Assembly: GCA_019055375.1 (NCBI GenBank)
Contig: JAHQIW010001372.1
Span: 124,001 to 188,000, forward strand
Origin: Parelaphostrongylus tenuis
Taxonomy: Eukaryota; Nematoda; Chromadorea; Rhabditida; Metastrongylidae
Length of the DNA: 64,000 nucleotides
Direction of reading: 5' to 3'
Under the pieces are notes generated by a model, which saw only the letters and a list, made by a program, of their open reading frames with translations, had not been told where the DNA came from and ran no database searches. Positions 49,801-57,774 of the stretch are shown here, in pieces. The translations under genes were made by a program, and so were the position numbers. Positions within the stretch are counted from its first letter, which is position 1, and every line of letters begins with the position of its first letter.

Positions 49801-52283
49801 ACCTTATTTTCGATATCCTGGCGTGTAGAACAGCGTCTCCGATTTTTGATCGTTGACGTAGATCGGAACTTCGGATCCTTCCTCTTATTTGCCAGATACG
49901 GGATACTCCTAGCATCGATCTTTCGACTGCGCGTTCAATAACGCCAAGTGATCTTTCATCCTGCTTACGTAACGACCAGGTTTCTACTGCATACGTGAGG
50001 GCAGGGATAATCGTAGAGTCGAAAAGGTAGGCACGGATTCGGATGTTCTCGGATGTCCACCACATCTTCGATGCTCGCAAACGTTCCCCAAGCTGCTCGT
50101 TTCCTCCTGCTCAACTCTGGAGCTAGGTCGTTCATCATGTTGTTTTCACGACATCGATAGACGTAACTGGAGCATTCGGAGACTGTCGAGCTTGAATGGG
50201 GCATTCGAAACCCATCCTTCCTCATGAGCATGAGCAGCAGATTTAGTTGAAGGTCAATCTTTCCACAGGCGTTATCGAAATCGATCACTATTCGTTTCGC
50301 TTGGCTGATGCTTGGTGTTATGAGGACGATATCATTAGCAAAGCGAAGATAGTTTAATTGTCGACCGTCAGTTTTCACTCCCATGTCGTCCCATTCCAAT
50401 GTTCGCATGACGTTTTGTAGGGTGGCAGTGAATAATTTTGGCAAAATTGTATCGCTTTGTCGAACCCTTCTTCTTACGTCAATGGTGACCTGCACGCTCA
50501 AAAAATTCCATTACGAACAATAAGATTTGATATAAGGCGAAATATGTCGATTAAAAAAATTTGAAATTTTTCTGGCACATTAGTAGAGGCTACAAACACT
50601 GGATGCATTGAAGAGCACGGTCTTTTGTACATTTCTTCAAAGTCTGAAATGCGTTCAACCCCTCATGTTCCACGTTGATTTGACACGAGGCAGGCGAAGG
50701 GACCGCCCCGGCGAGCGCAGCGAGTTACAATGACAGTGTGGTAGTTTTCTGATGAAATTTAGATTTTTATCTCCACTAAAGGGAAGTTCATCTCCGGTAA
50801 ATGATAAAACATGATAGAGTAGATAAATAAGGCTAATTTAACTCAAACGTGTCAGAAATTTGCAAAATAATGAACTGTTCGTCAAAAATGGTGCTGCGCA
50901 TTACAATATGATGCCACATCATCGATAATCGGAGCAAGTTTCCATTCTTAGCGTACTTTGGGACTTGAGACTTGCAGCCGTAGAAAAGGCCTGTTCTTCT
51001 GCCCTATGGGTAATAACTTTTTTATATTCACTGCGGTTGGTAAGAAAGTTCTGGGGCACTTTAAAAGCAAGAGATAACTTCCATCATTACGGGAATATTA
51101 CAGTTTCATATGTCGGATTTTCCACTGAAAGCCTAGATATCATTGGTCTTTTTTCGCTCTGTTACAGGCCTCCGCCATGTCCAACGATACAATCGAAGTT
51201 CGTATATTTTTGCTCCTGATAATGCCTTATTGGAGAGTTCATGCTCAATTGCGTCATTATTGAAAAGGTATTTTACAGCGAGCTGCAGTCGAAGCCGAAG
51301 AAATGAAACTTCGACTAGATCCGAAAGTTGGCGGACCGATGGCAGAAAGTTGTAGAGAGCGAAATCCTTTATTTCGAAGAATAGTTGATACAGCTTTTGT
51401 TTGAAATTCATAAATTAATTATTCAATTTTTTACAAGTGCCTAGAACTTTCTTCGCAACCTATTATATCAACTTGACTGTGAACATCCACTGTGAAGTTG
51501 AAACAGCGCACTACAGATGCAAGATAATATATTTTTTGTTAGTAAAACATGCTATGAATCTCCTCAAAAACCGCTTCCATTGCTGAAACCTCCTTTTTGA
51601 ATTATTGAAGTATCAGAAATAGTTTACTGGAAAAACTCATTTGCGAAAAGAGTCAAGCAAACAGGAGTACAAACACACAAAACTGTATTTCACACATTCA
51701 ATGGAAATTTTTGGATAATGGGTCTCTTTCCTCATTCTATTCATTCACACTCCTATTATAATAATCTATTTTTTATAGCAAATAAGTTTGCTTGGAATCA
51801 AATTTCATTACGTAGTCCTAAAAACTCCGTTGTGGAGTTGGAGCAACGCACTTCGAAAGCAAAACGTTCAATATCATTGAAAATCAAAATCAGCACTCAT
51901 TCTACAAATCAATATATTTTAGAGAAACATAATAAAGTCCTAGTCAAATTAAGTTAGAGTATAAGTCAAACAAAACATTACATCAAGGAAATGAAGAACC
52001 ATTTGGAATCTAACCTTGATAAGTCACAGAAGACATCCTGATTTTGAATGTCTTTCAAAAACAGTATGCCAGTAAATAATTAACTTTAGGTTTGAATTGG
52101 GTATACGGGAATCCTCTATTTTGCTTCTTATAAGAAATGAAGATTGGCAAGGAAAGTGCTCTCGCCAGGCGTCTCACCTCACAGTAAAGTTTGCTAACGC
52201 TATGATTGTGCAATGTAAATCACACTTACGGTAATCAATCCATAGAATGTAATCATCAAGCGCGTTGTAGGAGCAAATTTCAT
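13859..52283 (-). CDS. Receptor-type guanylate cyclase gene B, complete, 30 exons
   Basis: Single-pass membrane enzyme making cGMP from GTP. Exons (high to low): 52230-52283, 49158-49246, 48129-48203, 47530-47639, 46379-46511, 46037-46151, 45139-45250, 43816-43941, 42783-42898, 42159-42278, 39674-39809, 38567-38691, 37785-37883, 35406-35512, 34313-34394, 34122-34229, 33599-33673, 29480-29656, 28303-28447, 26371-26455, 26032-26108, 25387-25475, 21792-21886, 21401-21541, 19232-19352, 17035-17103, 16797-16971, 14748-14846, 14151-14242, 13859-13927. The sum is 3216 nt with phase kept throughout and no internal stop: 1071 residues. Domains: signal peptide 1 to about 25, ectodomain to about 470, membrane helix about 480-505, kinase homology about 540-815, coiled coil about 818-863, cyclase about 880-1050. 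Metal-binding D889 and D933 and guanine-selecting E929 and C1001 are present. Least certain junctions: the exon 9 donor, exon 20 acceptor and exon 28 donor. Confidence 0.93.
14847..16796. other. Gene B intron 27
   Basis: Contains the S2 SINE at 16086-16255. Apart from that only AT-rich sequence and short spurious frames are seen. Confidence 0.5.
16086..16255 (-). mobile_element. tRNA-like SINE, family S2, copy 2
   Basis: The minus strand opens GGCGCCGTAGCCGAGTGG, a perfect Pol III A box of tRNA-Leu/Ser type, followed by a weaker B box (GGGCCCGATCC) and a body ending GACCAGTCTTCTACGTCG. It aligns with 6682-6847. A functional tRNA is excluded because no anticodon arm or acceptor pairing is seen. 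Confidence 0.7.
18700..18748 (+). repeat. Pyrimidine (CT)n microsatellite-like tract
   Basis: CTCTCTTTCTCTTCCTCTCT-type tract in gene B intron 25, with a shorter CTCTCTCTTTCTCTC tract at about 18421-18435. Low-complexity sequence, no function inferred. Confidence 0.7.
19499..19790 (+). mobile_element. tRNA-derived SINE, family S1, copy 2
   Basis: Opens GCGCATGTGACGCAGTGG, then GCGTCGCACAC, a decayed B box (ATGGTTAAATTCACG), the shared body with CCGCGAGTCATTGTGAAGGC, and the end CGAGAGCTTTATCCTG. It lies antisense in gene B intron 24, just upstream of exon 25. Confidence 0.8.
20745..21300 (+). mobile_element. mariner-derived foldback relic
   Basis: Begins CGTTCCATAAGTCTTGACAC. It encodes a decayed transposase N-terminus ([19 protein letters not shown]..., then KWFAKF-like sequence) and then contains an inverted copy of that N-terminal coding sequence at about 21095-21165 (GCGCCGCTTCATTGGCGTTT and CATTCGTGCATGAGTAGCAA). 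The same N-terminus is found in the relic at 59165. It is a rearranged copy, not coding. Confidence 0.65.
21401..21541 (-). other. Gene B exon 24: dimerisation coiled coil
   Basis: Reads [20 protein letters not shown] then [20 protein letters not shown] and RMLPR. This is the signalling-helix linker between kinase-homology and cyclase domains, strongly conserved in the family (LEEEVxERTxELxxEKK...LLxxMLP). It is bounded by an AAG acceptor and a GTATGC donor, phase 2 on both sides. Confidence 0.95.
21887..25386. other. Gene B intron 22 (3.5 kb)
   Basis: No conserved exon. A GC-richer stretch at about 22440-22560 (CCCTCTCCCGACGCCCGCGA) stands out from its AT-rich surroundings and may be repeat-derived, but I do not recognise it. 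The rest shows nothing. Confidence 0.4.
27790..28290 (+). mobile_element. mariner-type element, internally deleted
   Basis: After a leader shared with 51035-51460 (TGTCCAACGATACAGTAGAA) come fragments of transposase sequence: a recruitment-type N-terminus (LLLHY-like, [15 protein letters not shown]) and a later [20 protein letters not shown]. The catalytic core is missing and stops are frequent. It lies in gene B intron 19 (28302 to 26456). Confidence 0.75.
28849..28978. repeat. Inverted module next to hammerhead relic
   Basis: The left arm (ATACCTTTCGTTTATAGTGC ... ACATATCTCGTAAC) and right arm (CACGAGATATGTTGAAAT ... GAAACGAAAGGTATGAT) form a hairpin about 130 bp long. The same module (CACTCGAAA, AAAGGTA) is found 3' of the hammerhead at 63026 and beside that at 2177. 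Confidence 0.65.
29131..29174 (+). ncRNA. Degenerate hammerhead ribozyme, family H2
   Basis: GCCCAA, TTGATGA, stem II GGCC-GTAAA-GGTT, GAAA, AACGTGTA, TCGGGC. Against the intact copy at 62984-63026, the invariant C of CTGANGA is T and stem III is weakened, so cleavage is not expected. The sequence CAGACCAAATGGCATGTTGG downstream is shared with the intact copy. Confidence 0.65.
29285..29390. repeat. tRNA-like short repeat, foldback pair
   Basis: GGAATCGCACCCGCATTTCA followed by the inverted ATTCGAATCTCGCTTGACG. It resembles two converging arms of the family complete at 53035-53285. Short and diverged. Confidence 0.45.
29990..30150 (-). repeat. tRNA-like short repeat
   Basis: The plus strand reads ATTGAGTGGTGAGC, then GGCCTCAGGCGGGACTCC, matching the left arm of 47130-47404 (ATTGAGTGGTACGC, GACCTCAGGTGGAAGTTG). 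It is a half element; the right arm is not seen. Confidence 0.55.
30484..30776 (+). mobile_element. tRNA-derived SINE, family S1, copy 3 (best boxes)
   Basis: AGCGCATATGGCGCAGTGGT gives a clear A box, ATGGTTCGATTTTGCGC a clear B box, and the end is CGAAAGTTTTATCCTT. About 293 bp. It is the best reference copy for the family. Confidence 0.85.
32615..32995. mobile_element. MITE with inverted ends, copy 1
   Basis: Left end AAGCCTTTTTAAGACTGATA then CAGTGGCTTACGTACGTTGC. The right end, read inverted, gives CGTGGCTTACGTACGTTTCG. GGTATCGCTCGCTTCA is also inverted at GAAGCGAGCGATACC. About 380 bp without coding potential. Related to 42420-42610. Confidence 0.7.
33255..33270 (+). repeat. Poly-C run
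   Basis: Sixteen consecutive C followed by GCTGGGG. Similar runs occur at 40560-40573 and 60991-61000. Prone to length error in assembly. Confidence 0.9.
35406..35512 (-). other. Gene B exon 14: transmembrane segment
   Basis: CPPNFFRDN precedes an uninterrupted hydrophobic run [20 protein letters not shown] and then SICYVFY. It continues into exon 15 with the basic stop-transfer stretch LKRREIKR, giving an extracellular N-terminus and cytosolic enzyme. Acceptor TTTTTAG, donor GTAAGT. Confidence 0.96.
35645..36640 (-). mobile_element. mariner-type non-autonomous element with nested SINE
   Basis: One end reads GGGGCACTTTCGAAAAATTG, and the other, inverted, GAAAAGAAAGTCCTGGGGAA. Minus-strand remnants include a transposase N-terminus ([20 protein letters not shown]). 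The related copy 48421-48990 is continuous, so the S1 SINE at 35952-36252 was inserted later. Lies in gene B intron 13 between exons 14 and 13. Confidence 0.7.
35952..36252 (+). mobile_element. tRNA-derived SINE, family S1, copy 4
   Basis: GAGCGCGTGTGGCGTAGTG, GCGTCGCACACGAGG, the shared body GCCACCGCAAGTCATTGTAA, and the end GAGAGCTTCATCCTTTATC. There is a small insertion near 36215. It is nested in a mariner-type element. Confidence 0.8.
40560..40573 (+). repeat. Poly-C run
   Basis: Homopolymer of about 14 C in gene B intron 10, probably assembly-sensitive. Confidence 0.85.
42420..42610. mobile_element. MITE with inverted ends, copy 2
   Basis: AGAATGTTTCAAGTTTTTCC at the left matches the right end read inverted (AGAATGTTCCAAGCTTTTCT). 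CACTGGCTTACGTAC and GTACATAAGTCACTAG are also inverted. About 190 bp. It shares the SYGTGGCTTACGTAC block with 32615-32995. Confidence 0.7.
43105..43685 (+). pseudogene. mariner transposase, internally deleted
   Basis: The N-terminal open frame (43192-43482) gives [19 protein letters not shown] then [20 protein letters not shown], the helix-turn-helix and GRP linker of mariner transposases. Directly after a deletion comes the C-terminus [17 protein letters not shown] plus stop (about 43553-43605). All three catalytic aspartates are lost. Lies in gene B intron 8. Confidence 0.85.
47130..47404. mobile_element. tRNA-like foldback element, complete
   Basis: The left end AGATTGAGTGGTACGC is repeated inverted at the right (GCGTACCACTCAATCT). 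Each arm carries a tRNA-like head: the plus-strand arm has GTGACGTAGTGGTGGCACGC and AAGTTCAACTCCCGCC. About 275 bp. It shows that the scattered half copies derive from a two-armed element. Confidence 0.7.
48421..48990 (-). mobile_element. mariner-type non-autonomous element
   Basis: Ends TTAGATTGAAAAAGAAAGTT and, inverted, CTAAGTTGCAAAGATAGTTC are inverted repeats. The minus strand encodes a start [22 protein letters not shown] and decayed C-terminal pieces (ESSKEFFD-like, [14 protein letters not shown]). About 570 bp, not coding. Lies in gene B intron 2. Confidence 0.75.
49484..50501 (-). mobile_element. RTE-type LINE reverse transcriptase, 5'-truncated
   Basis: Two overlapping frames (50501-49965 and 50080-49484) joined by one frameshift near 50085. 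Motifs: [33 protein letters not shown] (the catalytic FADD has become FAND), [72 protein letters not shown] and [14 protein letters not shown]. This is the 3' third of an RTE-clade ORF2. It lies in gene B intron 1, transcribed in the same direction as the gene. Dead copy. Confidence 0.92.
51035..51460 (+). mobile_element. mariner-type MITE with inverted ends
   Basis: GGTTGGTAAGAAAGTTCTGG at the left and inverted GGTTGCGAAGAAAGTTCTAG at the right. Internal TGTCCAACGATACAATCGAA encodes the start [13 protein letters not shown] of a transposase. Its C-terminal end [20 protein letters not shown] follows after deletion of the core. Confidence 0.8.
52230..52283 (-). other. Gene B exon 1 (signal peptide)
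   Basis: Eighteen codons [18 protein letters not shown] to a GTAAGT donor, continuing in exon 2 as LFTYTSC. This gives a basic n-region and hydrophobic core with a likely cleavage near TSC. It is six codons longer than gene A exon 1. Confidence 0.8.
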
Positions 52284-52460
52284 GCAATTGAAAGAGCAGA
52301 TGAAATAAGAAACATGTAAGCGAAGCCATGTTCAGGGCTAAAGGAGCCTTTATTGCCTCTGAAAGGATTCAGTAGTCTGGGTGAACTGTGGTAAATAGAA
52401 ACACGTGACATCCGTGATTCATTAATCACTGGGTGGTAAACCCAAGCATAGACACAGCCA
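52284..52460 (-). promoter_or_regulatory. Conserved 5' flank of gene B
   Basis: Alignable with 11771-12005 upstream of gene A. Contains a palindrome GTGATTCATTAATCAC at 52414-52429 with 6-bp perfect arms and a TTAAT core. Sensory cyclase promoters in nematodes often use homeodomain sites with TAAT cores, so this is a candidate, not proven, regulatory site. Confidence 0.45.
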
Positions 52461-52789
52461 TGCGTAGCTCCAAAGGTTTTTGTAACGTCATATAATCGAC
52501 TGTTTTTTGTGAGCCAGACAGGGTTATTTAACCATTATGCTTACGCAATACAATATGGATTGGTGTTTCGACGGTTTCGCCTTTCTTAGAGTCTGACGGC
52601 GTCAGATTGATGAACAATCCACCAAACATTCTCATAGTCATAGCAGAAATAACTCGATAACTAAATTTTCGTTTGCACAACTCGAAGCTTCTTTTGAACT
52701 TTCATCATTTTCACAAGCGTCCATTTTGCACGATGTTCGCATACGCGAGGATGTTGAGAGATGTGCAAAAAAGTGAGGCAGCGTGGAAA

Positions 52790-52975
52790 CGGGCCCACAT
52801 CTCACACTTTTCAGGTGCGCGAACTAACCTGTTGCACTGCCGGTTCCTGCTTTGCCACCAATTTTCCTACGCTACAACGCATAAATCTGCCAGCAATCAA
52901 CCGTCAGCGGTTTGGCTTAACACGCCATATCGACACTGATCCCAGTTACGCTGACAGACATATATGAGATCAACA
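52790..52975 (-). repeat. tRNA-like short repeat
   Basis: CCTACGCTACAACGCATAAATC and CGCTGACAGACATATATGAGATC align with 195-310 (CTACGCTACAACAC, TTGACAGATAAT). It is the same variant as copy 1. Confidence 0.5.
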
Positions 52976-53034
52976 AATTTTTTTTTATCTAAGCGTTTTT
53001 TAGCAGTAGTATGATGTTTCAATCTTATCCAGTT

Positions 53035-53285
53035 TTGCTAAGTGATGTACATAACGTTGACATCAGACGAGAATCGAAGCCGCGTTTCACCTTTTCAGGA
53101 GGCGCGTGCTAATCAGATGTTCTAGACGCCATTGCCACCACTCTTGTATTCTACAACGCATCAATCTCTGAGCAACCAAATGTCAACGGTTCGGTGTCCA
53201 AAAGTGCAGTTGGTTTAGCTCCTGGAAAGGGTGAATGCGGATTCTCGTCTGACGTCAAAATTTTCCACATCATTCATAACCATTG
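53035..53285. mobile_element. tRNA-like foldback element
   Basis: GACATCAGACGAGAATCG at the left and GGATTCTCGTCTGACGTC at the right are inverted. Both arms read as tRNA-like ends. About 250 bp, related to 47130-47404 in plan. Confidence 0.6.
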
Positions 53286-53639
53286 AGTACATTTATAATA
53301 TTATATTACTGCTTGAAAAGAGTAGAACTTTTCAGATTCGATGGCTGACGTTTCGGCGACTTTGTTTTTTCGCAGAGCCTAGGTATACGACGCTATATCA
53401 TTTTTCATTATTCTAACAATTATTCCCATATATAGTGATAAGCCAGTGTAGAAATCGATCCATTTGTACACTTATTACATGAAGTCCATTAAGTAACTCA
53501 TTGATCACTTATATGAAAAAATTAGTGGAAAAGATTATCTGGATGTTGTCAAGCACTACGATTGCTCAAACTTAAAAATAAATTATGGATAAATTGTCGT
53601 GTCGTTTTTCATGTTCAGACACTTTCTTTTTTACATCTT

Positions 53640-54050
53640 CCTGGACTCTTGTGATTTATGCAGAAAGCGTCAAGGGTTTCACGCGCAGACGTTTTTGATT
53701 CTTGCCCACGGTTCTTACTACCACCTCAACTCTCTCACCACTGTGCTTTTCTGTCCTATGCACACCTAAAGGAAAACGAATACGATTTTTCCACTTTCCA
53801 TCTATGTGCTTTTCAACGCGAGATCAAATTGGTCCCCCAGCTTCGTCTATATATTCATCACCACATGTCGAGAGATGTGGCGCTTCATGTCTGAACTCAT
53901 GCAGCCTCCTTCTCTACCTTTAGGGCATATTACGCAGTCTTTTGTCTTACATAGATGGTCATTCAGGAGGCTTCGAATAAACCGACAATGTAATGTGTTG
54001 GGTGGATTCTCTATAATTATCAGTATGTTTTCTGATCACTGAACTTGATG
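53640..54050 (+). repeat. Dispersed repeat R1, direct arm
   Basis: Homologous, inverted, to 54390-54760: GTTTTTGATTCTTGCCCACG versus GTTTTTGACCCGTATTCCAG, shared CTTACTACCACCTC/CTCACTACCACCTC, TTCTGTCCTATG and ATTCATCACCACATG/ATTCTTCACCACATG. Open frames in this arm are not conserved between the arms, so it is not treated as coding. Confidence 0.6.
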
Positions 54051-54389
54051 CACTTTCATTAATGGCACTTTCTTTGTAGGATATGAAAGGTAGTTTCAAA
54101 GGTATCTCCTCACTTGGGTTTGACTTACCATCGTTTTCATCAAAGGGTCTCTCTCTCTCTAATAACTGGACCTCAGTGTGCATTTTCTAGCAGTCATTCA
54201 AGATGACTACGAAAGAACAGCCATTGGTATCAGGTCAAAAGGAAAAGATTCATCATAAGCGAAGTGAGTGCCGCTATAAAAATTCGTAAAATCGGTGACC
54301 TAGAAAGACTAATCGAAACTGCAACTAATACACTATGTCGACAATCATAATAGTTTGAAGCCAAATGCACGATAATCTATGTAAAATAG

Positions 54390-54760
54390 AGAATCTTGTG
54401 ATAGGCTTCAATGGAGAGACGAAGACTGCATGAATTCAGGTGCAATATAGCTGATCTCTCAAACGCATGTGGTGAAGAATACATAAACAAAACGAGTTAA
54501 CCAGTCTGTGTCCGCACAAAAGAACACATGGGCGAAAGTCGAAAAATCGGACAAGTGCTCCTATAAGTACACATAGGACAGAAGGACATAACGATAATGA
54601 CTTCGAGGTGGTAGTGAGAATTCTGGAATACGGGTCAAAAACGTTAACGCTTGAAATCCTTGTCTTATCTTTGAAGAATCTCAAGAGTCTAGGAATAGAT
54701 AGAAGTGGAAAGCGCCTGGCACAAAAAGTAGTATGGCTCCTCATCTCAAATTTTTTTCTT
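54390..54760 (-). repeat. Dispersed repeat R1, inverted arm
   Basis: Inverted partner of 53640-54050, separated by about 340 bp containing a short (CT)n tract. It could be the ends of a retroelement whose centre has been replaced. Confidence 0.6.
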
Positions 54761-55417
54761 AGTTTGAGTAAGGTTGATTATTCATTGTTGCGACAACACA
54801 CCGGTGACATCTGTAGTCTGAGTAGTAAAACTATGAGTTTCACATGATAGGTAGACATTTGATTTGACTTTTGCATTGTATTTTCACTAGCTATAGAAGA
54901 TGCTATCCGAATAATTAGATATAACATGATATAGTATGTCTAGGTTCCTAGAAGAGCAAGTTGGAAGAACGTTTGTCATCGATTTTGACGAATATGTAGT
55001 AATCTTGAGCAAGCTGATGAAAAAGGATAGTTTGAACGGTGCTTTTCATTTTACGTGGCGGAACATAGTGAAAATCGCTGCTAGTGGTCAATTAATCATC
55101 GTTTTGTTTTTTATAGGTCCTGCAATAATTCCTAGAAACCAGTAGCGCAGGCAAGAAATGTATTGCATGGCAAGAAATCTGCCTGACCTGACCTAAATCA
55201 AGAAGTCATTGTGAAAAAGGACACAAAATTGTGCGTAATTACATGGCGCTTGTCAATCCGGTTCATTTATGTGGTTTCGAAACTTATCTCAAACCCTTCA
55301 TACTTTTTAATTGTTGATAAATCGGATTCTCGTGCAAAAACAGTCAACATTGCTTCAAAATCTTTTCATTTATGCATTCGTATCCATCTATGACTTCCTT
55401 GTGAAGTTCTATACTTG

Positions 55418-55642
55418 ACTTCAGCCCTTACGGTACCATAGACCCAACCTTCTGAGTCGCTAACCTTCAGCGCGCTTGCGTCCAAAAATAACGTCTAATC
55501 CTAGCGTGCTGCGCCTAACGATGGCGTCCAACTCCTTGCTGCGTTTAACAATGGCACGCTAGGGGTTAGACTCCTTTGTTGAACGCAACACGCTGAGGGT
55601 TAGAGACGTGGAGGGTTACGTCGATTCCAGTAAGGGCTAAGT
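55418..55642. mobile_element. Foldback (long hairpin) element
   Basis: TCAGCCCTTACGGTACC at the left and CCAGTAAGGGCTAAG at the right are inverted. Inner blocks CGCTAACCTTCAGCG, GTCTAATCCTAGCGTG and inverted CACGCTAGGGGTTAGAC, CGCTGAGGGTTAG pair along nearly the full length. GC-richer than its flanks. MITE-like. Confidence 0.75.
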
Positions 55643-55989
55643 TTCCCAACTAGGTGCTTTTTTAATACAGATAAAGATAGATTTAGGCTTTCACCAATGT
55701 ATTTGCCCTAATGCGGCTTGCAATAACTGCTGTATATCGAATGGACATTCATGCAATCGATGTAATCGCCGTTTCTACGGTTAGAGTAAATTATGCCATT
55801 GTGCATTTCAGAACGACGATTGTATAAGCAATTATAAGCATATTAGCGTTTTAGAGTGTTCACTTGTAATCCTAACTAGTGCTGCAGATTTCGTTGAACT
55901 GGCGCTCTTGAGGCAACGTTTATAACTCTTCGCAACGTTGAGCACATAAACGAGACCTTTTTTTGCTGTAATCACCTCTTGATGAGTCG

Positions 55990-56480
55990 CCCCTACCTCT
56001 AACTACATGCAGTAGCTGACATTACTTCACAGCCTCTGATTCTGCTTTCTTCCTGTGCATACACTGGCGGTTGTCCAACGAATGTTTTTCGCAAGTAGGC
56101 ATTTTTGGTACGAAGAGTGAGAAGAAAGGTAATCAAAGAACATGTTTTAATCACTAAGCTTCTAGTATCACTCTGACTCGAAGGCGGGTTCGGATAGCTC
56201 AATTTGACTTTTAAGGATGGATGTCGGCTTTTATTAGGTTGCGACCAAGTACATCTTATGCACTTTGACTGTATTTATGACAACTAAAAGCATTTCTTTG
56301 TCTCTTATATTACTGAGGAGATGGCAAAATAGTCGTCTGAAATAGAGCAGCACTCGGAGATGGATTACTGGAGCTTCCATCTTAGACATAAATATCAAAG
56401 CTTCGTTTCAATCGCTGTCCCCGTTGCCAATCCTCGTTTTTGCAAAACGCCTCCTGAATCATCCTAAGATTGAGCAGTTT
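55990..56480 (-). pseudogene. Penelope-like element fragment 3
   Basis: Minus strand: a decayed RT tail with MSKMEAPVIHLRVLLYF then TFLLTLRTKNAYLRKTFVGQ and EESRIRGCEVM. These match the same segment in the fragments at 57045 and 57779, to which it owes its identification. Heavily disrupted. Confidence 0.55.
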
Positions 56481-57044
56481 AGGTGTCCTTAAAACGCCAT
56501 GAACTACTGAGTCGAGTGGTCATAGATGTTCATAGTTCTTTCGTGTATTATAAGGGTTTACCGAATGGTTTGCATTAGCGTTCCAAAAACGTCTGGATGC
56601 ATTTGAGAGGGGCTGGAATGTATTTTAGCAGCTGGGTTAGTATTAAGCTAATTCTATGTTATTCTATCCACGGACCTCTGACGCAGCCGATGGTAGGTCC
56701 AGACTTGAATCTGAAAGGATTCATAGAGGTAAGGTCACAGTGAATGTCATCTTGTATCTTTAGATCGTTTTGCTAACGTACTCGCCGCCTCACTCTGCAA
56801 GAGATTGAGTAAACTTTATCCTTACATATGCAGTCACGTCTTTAGTCTAGAGCTAGAGCAAATTATGCACTTTTTTGTTGTACATAGACGATCTTATAAG
56901 CGATTGCGAACTAGCTGACTTTTAAAATTATTCGGTGGTATTTAAGTCACCGAAATCAAATCATGAAAGCCTGCCCTTTTCAAACAACTCTAATACCTAT
57001 GACTATTCCGTTTAAAAAGGAGGGAATTACAAACGGGGCTTTAG

Positions 57045-57540
57045 TTACGGTGAAGTTTTCGTTTGGGACACACGATTTCTTACAAACTTATCCCGATGAA
57101 CGACATTTTCATAGCCAATGGTAATGGTTATGAGCCGAGCTAATTTCGTTTTACGAACTCCACCTTCTGCTCTCTTCAGTACACACACAGGCAGCTGTAA
57201 GGAGAGTGTTTTTTTTCTGAGCGCTTTTTTTTGTGTGTGAGGGGTGAGATGAGAAGTAATCAACCGAGATATCTCTGTTACTTGACTTTCGATACCACTT
57301 AGGAATGTAGCCGCTTTTGGAATCATCCGATGTTTCACAGGTGAATCTTATGCACTTTAATCGTTCAGCAATTCAAATCGTCTGTCCATCTCTTCTTGTG
57401 TGGAGCAGATAACAATAACAACAAAGCAATCATCAGTGTATCGACAGCAAAGGCCGGAGACTAATTACTGGGGCTTCCACATAGACATGAAGGCAACACC
57501 AAGAACTGGCGCCAATTGCTGATCCACTAAAACCAGCTAG
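57045..57540 (-). pseudogene. Penelope-like element fragment 2
   Basis: Minus strand: QLAPVLGVAFMSMWKP, then CRYTDDCFVVIVICSTQEEM with the RT (Y.DD) active-site motif, ending SHLTPHTQKKALRKKT. It is in opposite orientation to fragment 1, which begins about 240 bp to the right. It carries stops. Confidence 0.75.
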
Positions 57541-57774
57541 GTGCGCGATAATTCCCGGATCATTTAAAGACCTAGCAGTTTAGGCACTCATTCGATCAGC
57601 TGCTGGATCGACAAGCCGTACATGCTTATTGTTTCCTGTTGTTGTGTGAGGAGCTCGCGGATGGCTTGTAAGGGAGAGTCATTCGACACTTTTACCAATT
57701 CTTGCTATTGTCTCCATGTCTGATGTGGAACCCTTAGTAAATAGTCTTCGGCCTTAACTCTAGTGTAGATATAT

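Noticed and set aside
53658..53923. Three overlapping plus-strand frames in repeat R1
   Set aside because: Not conserved in the inverted partner arm, so coding is unlikely.
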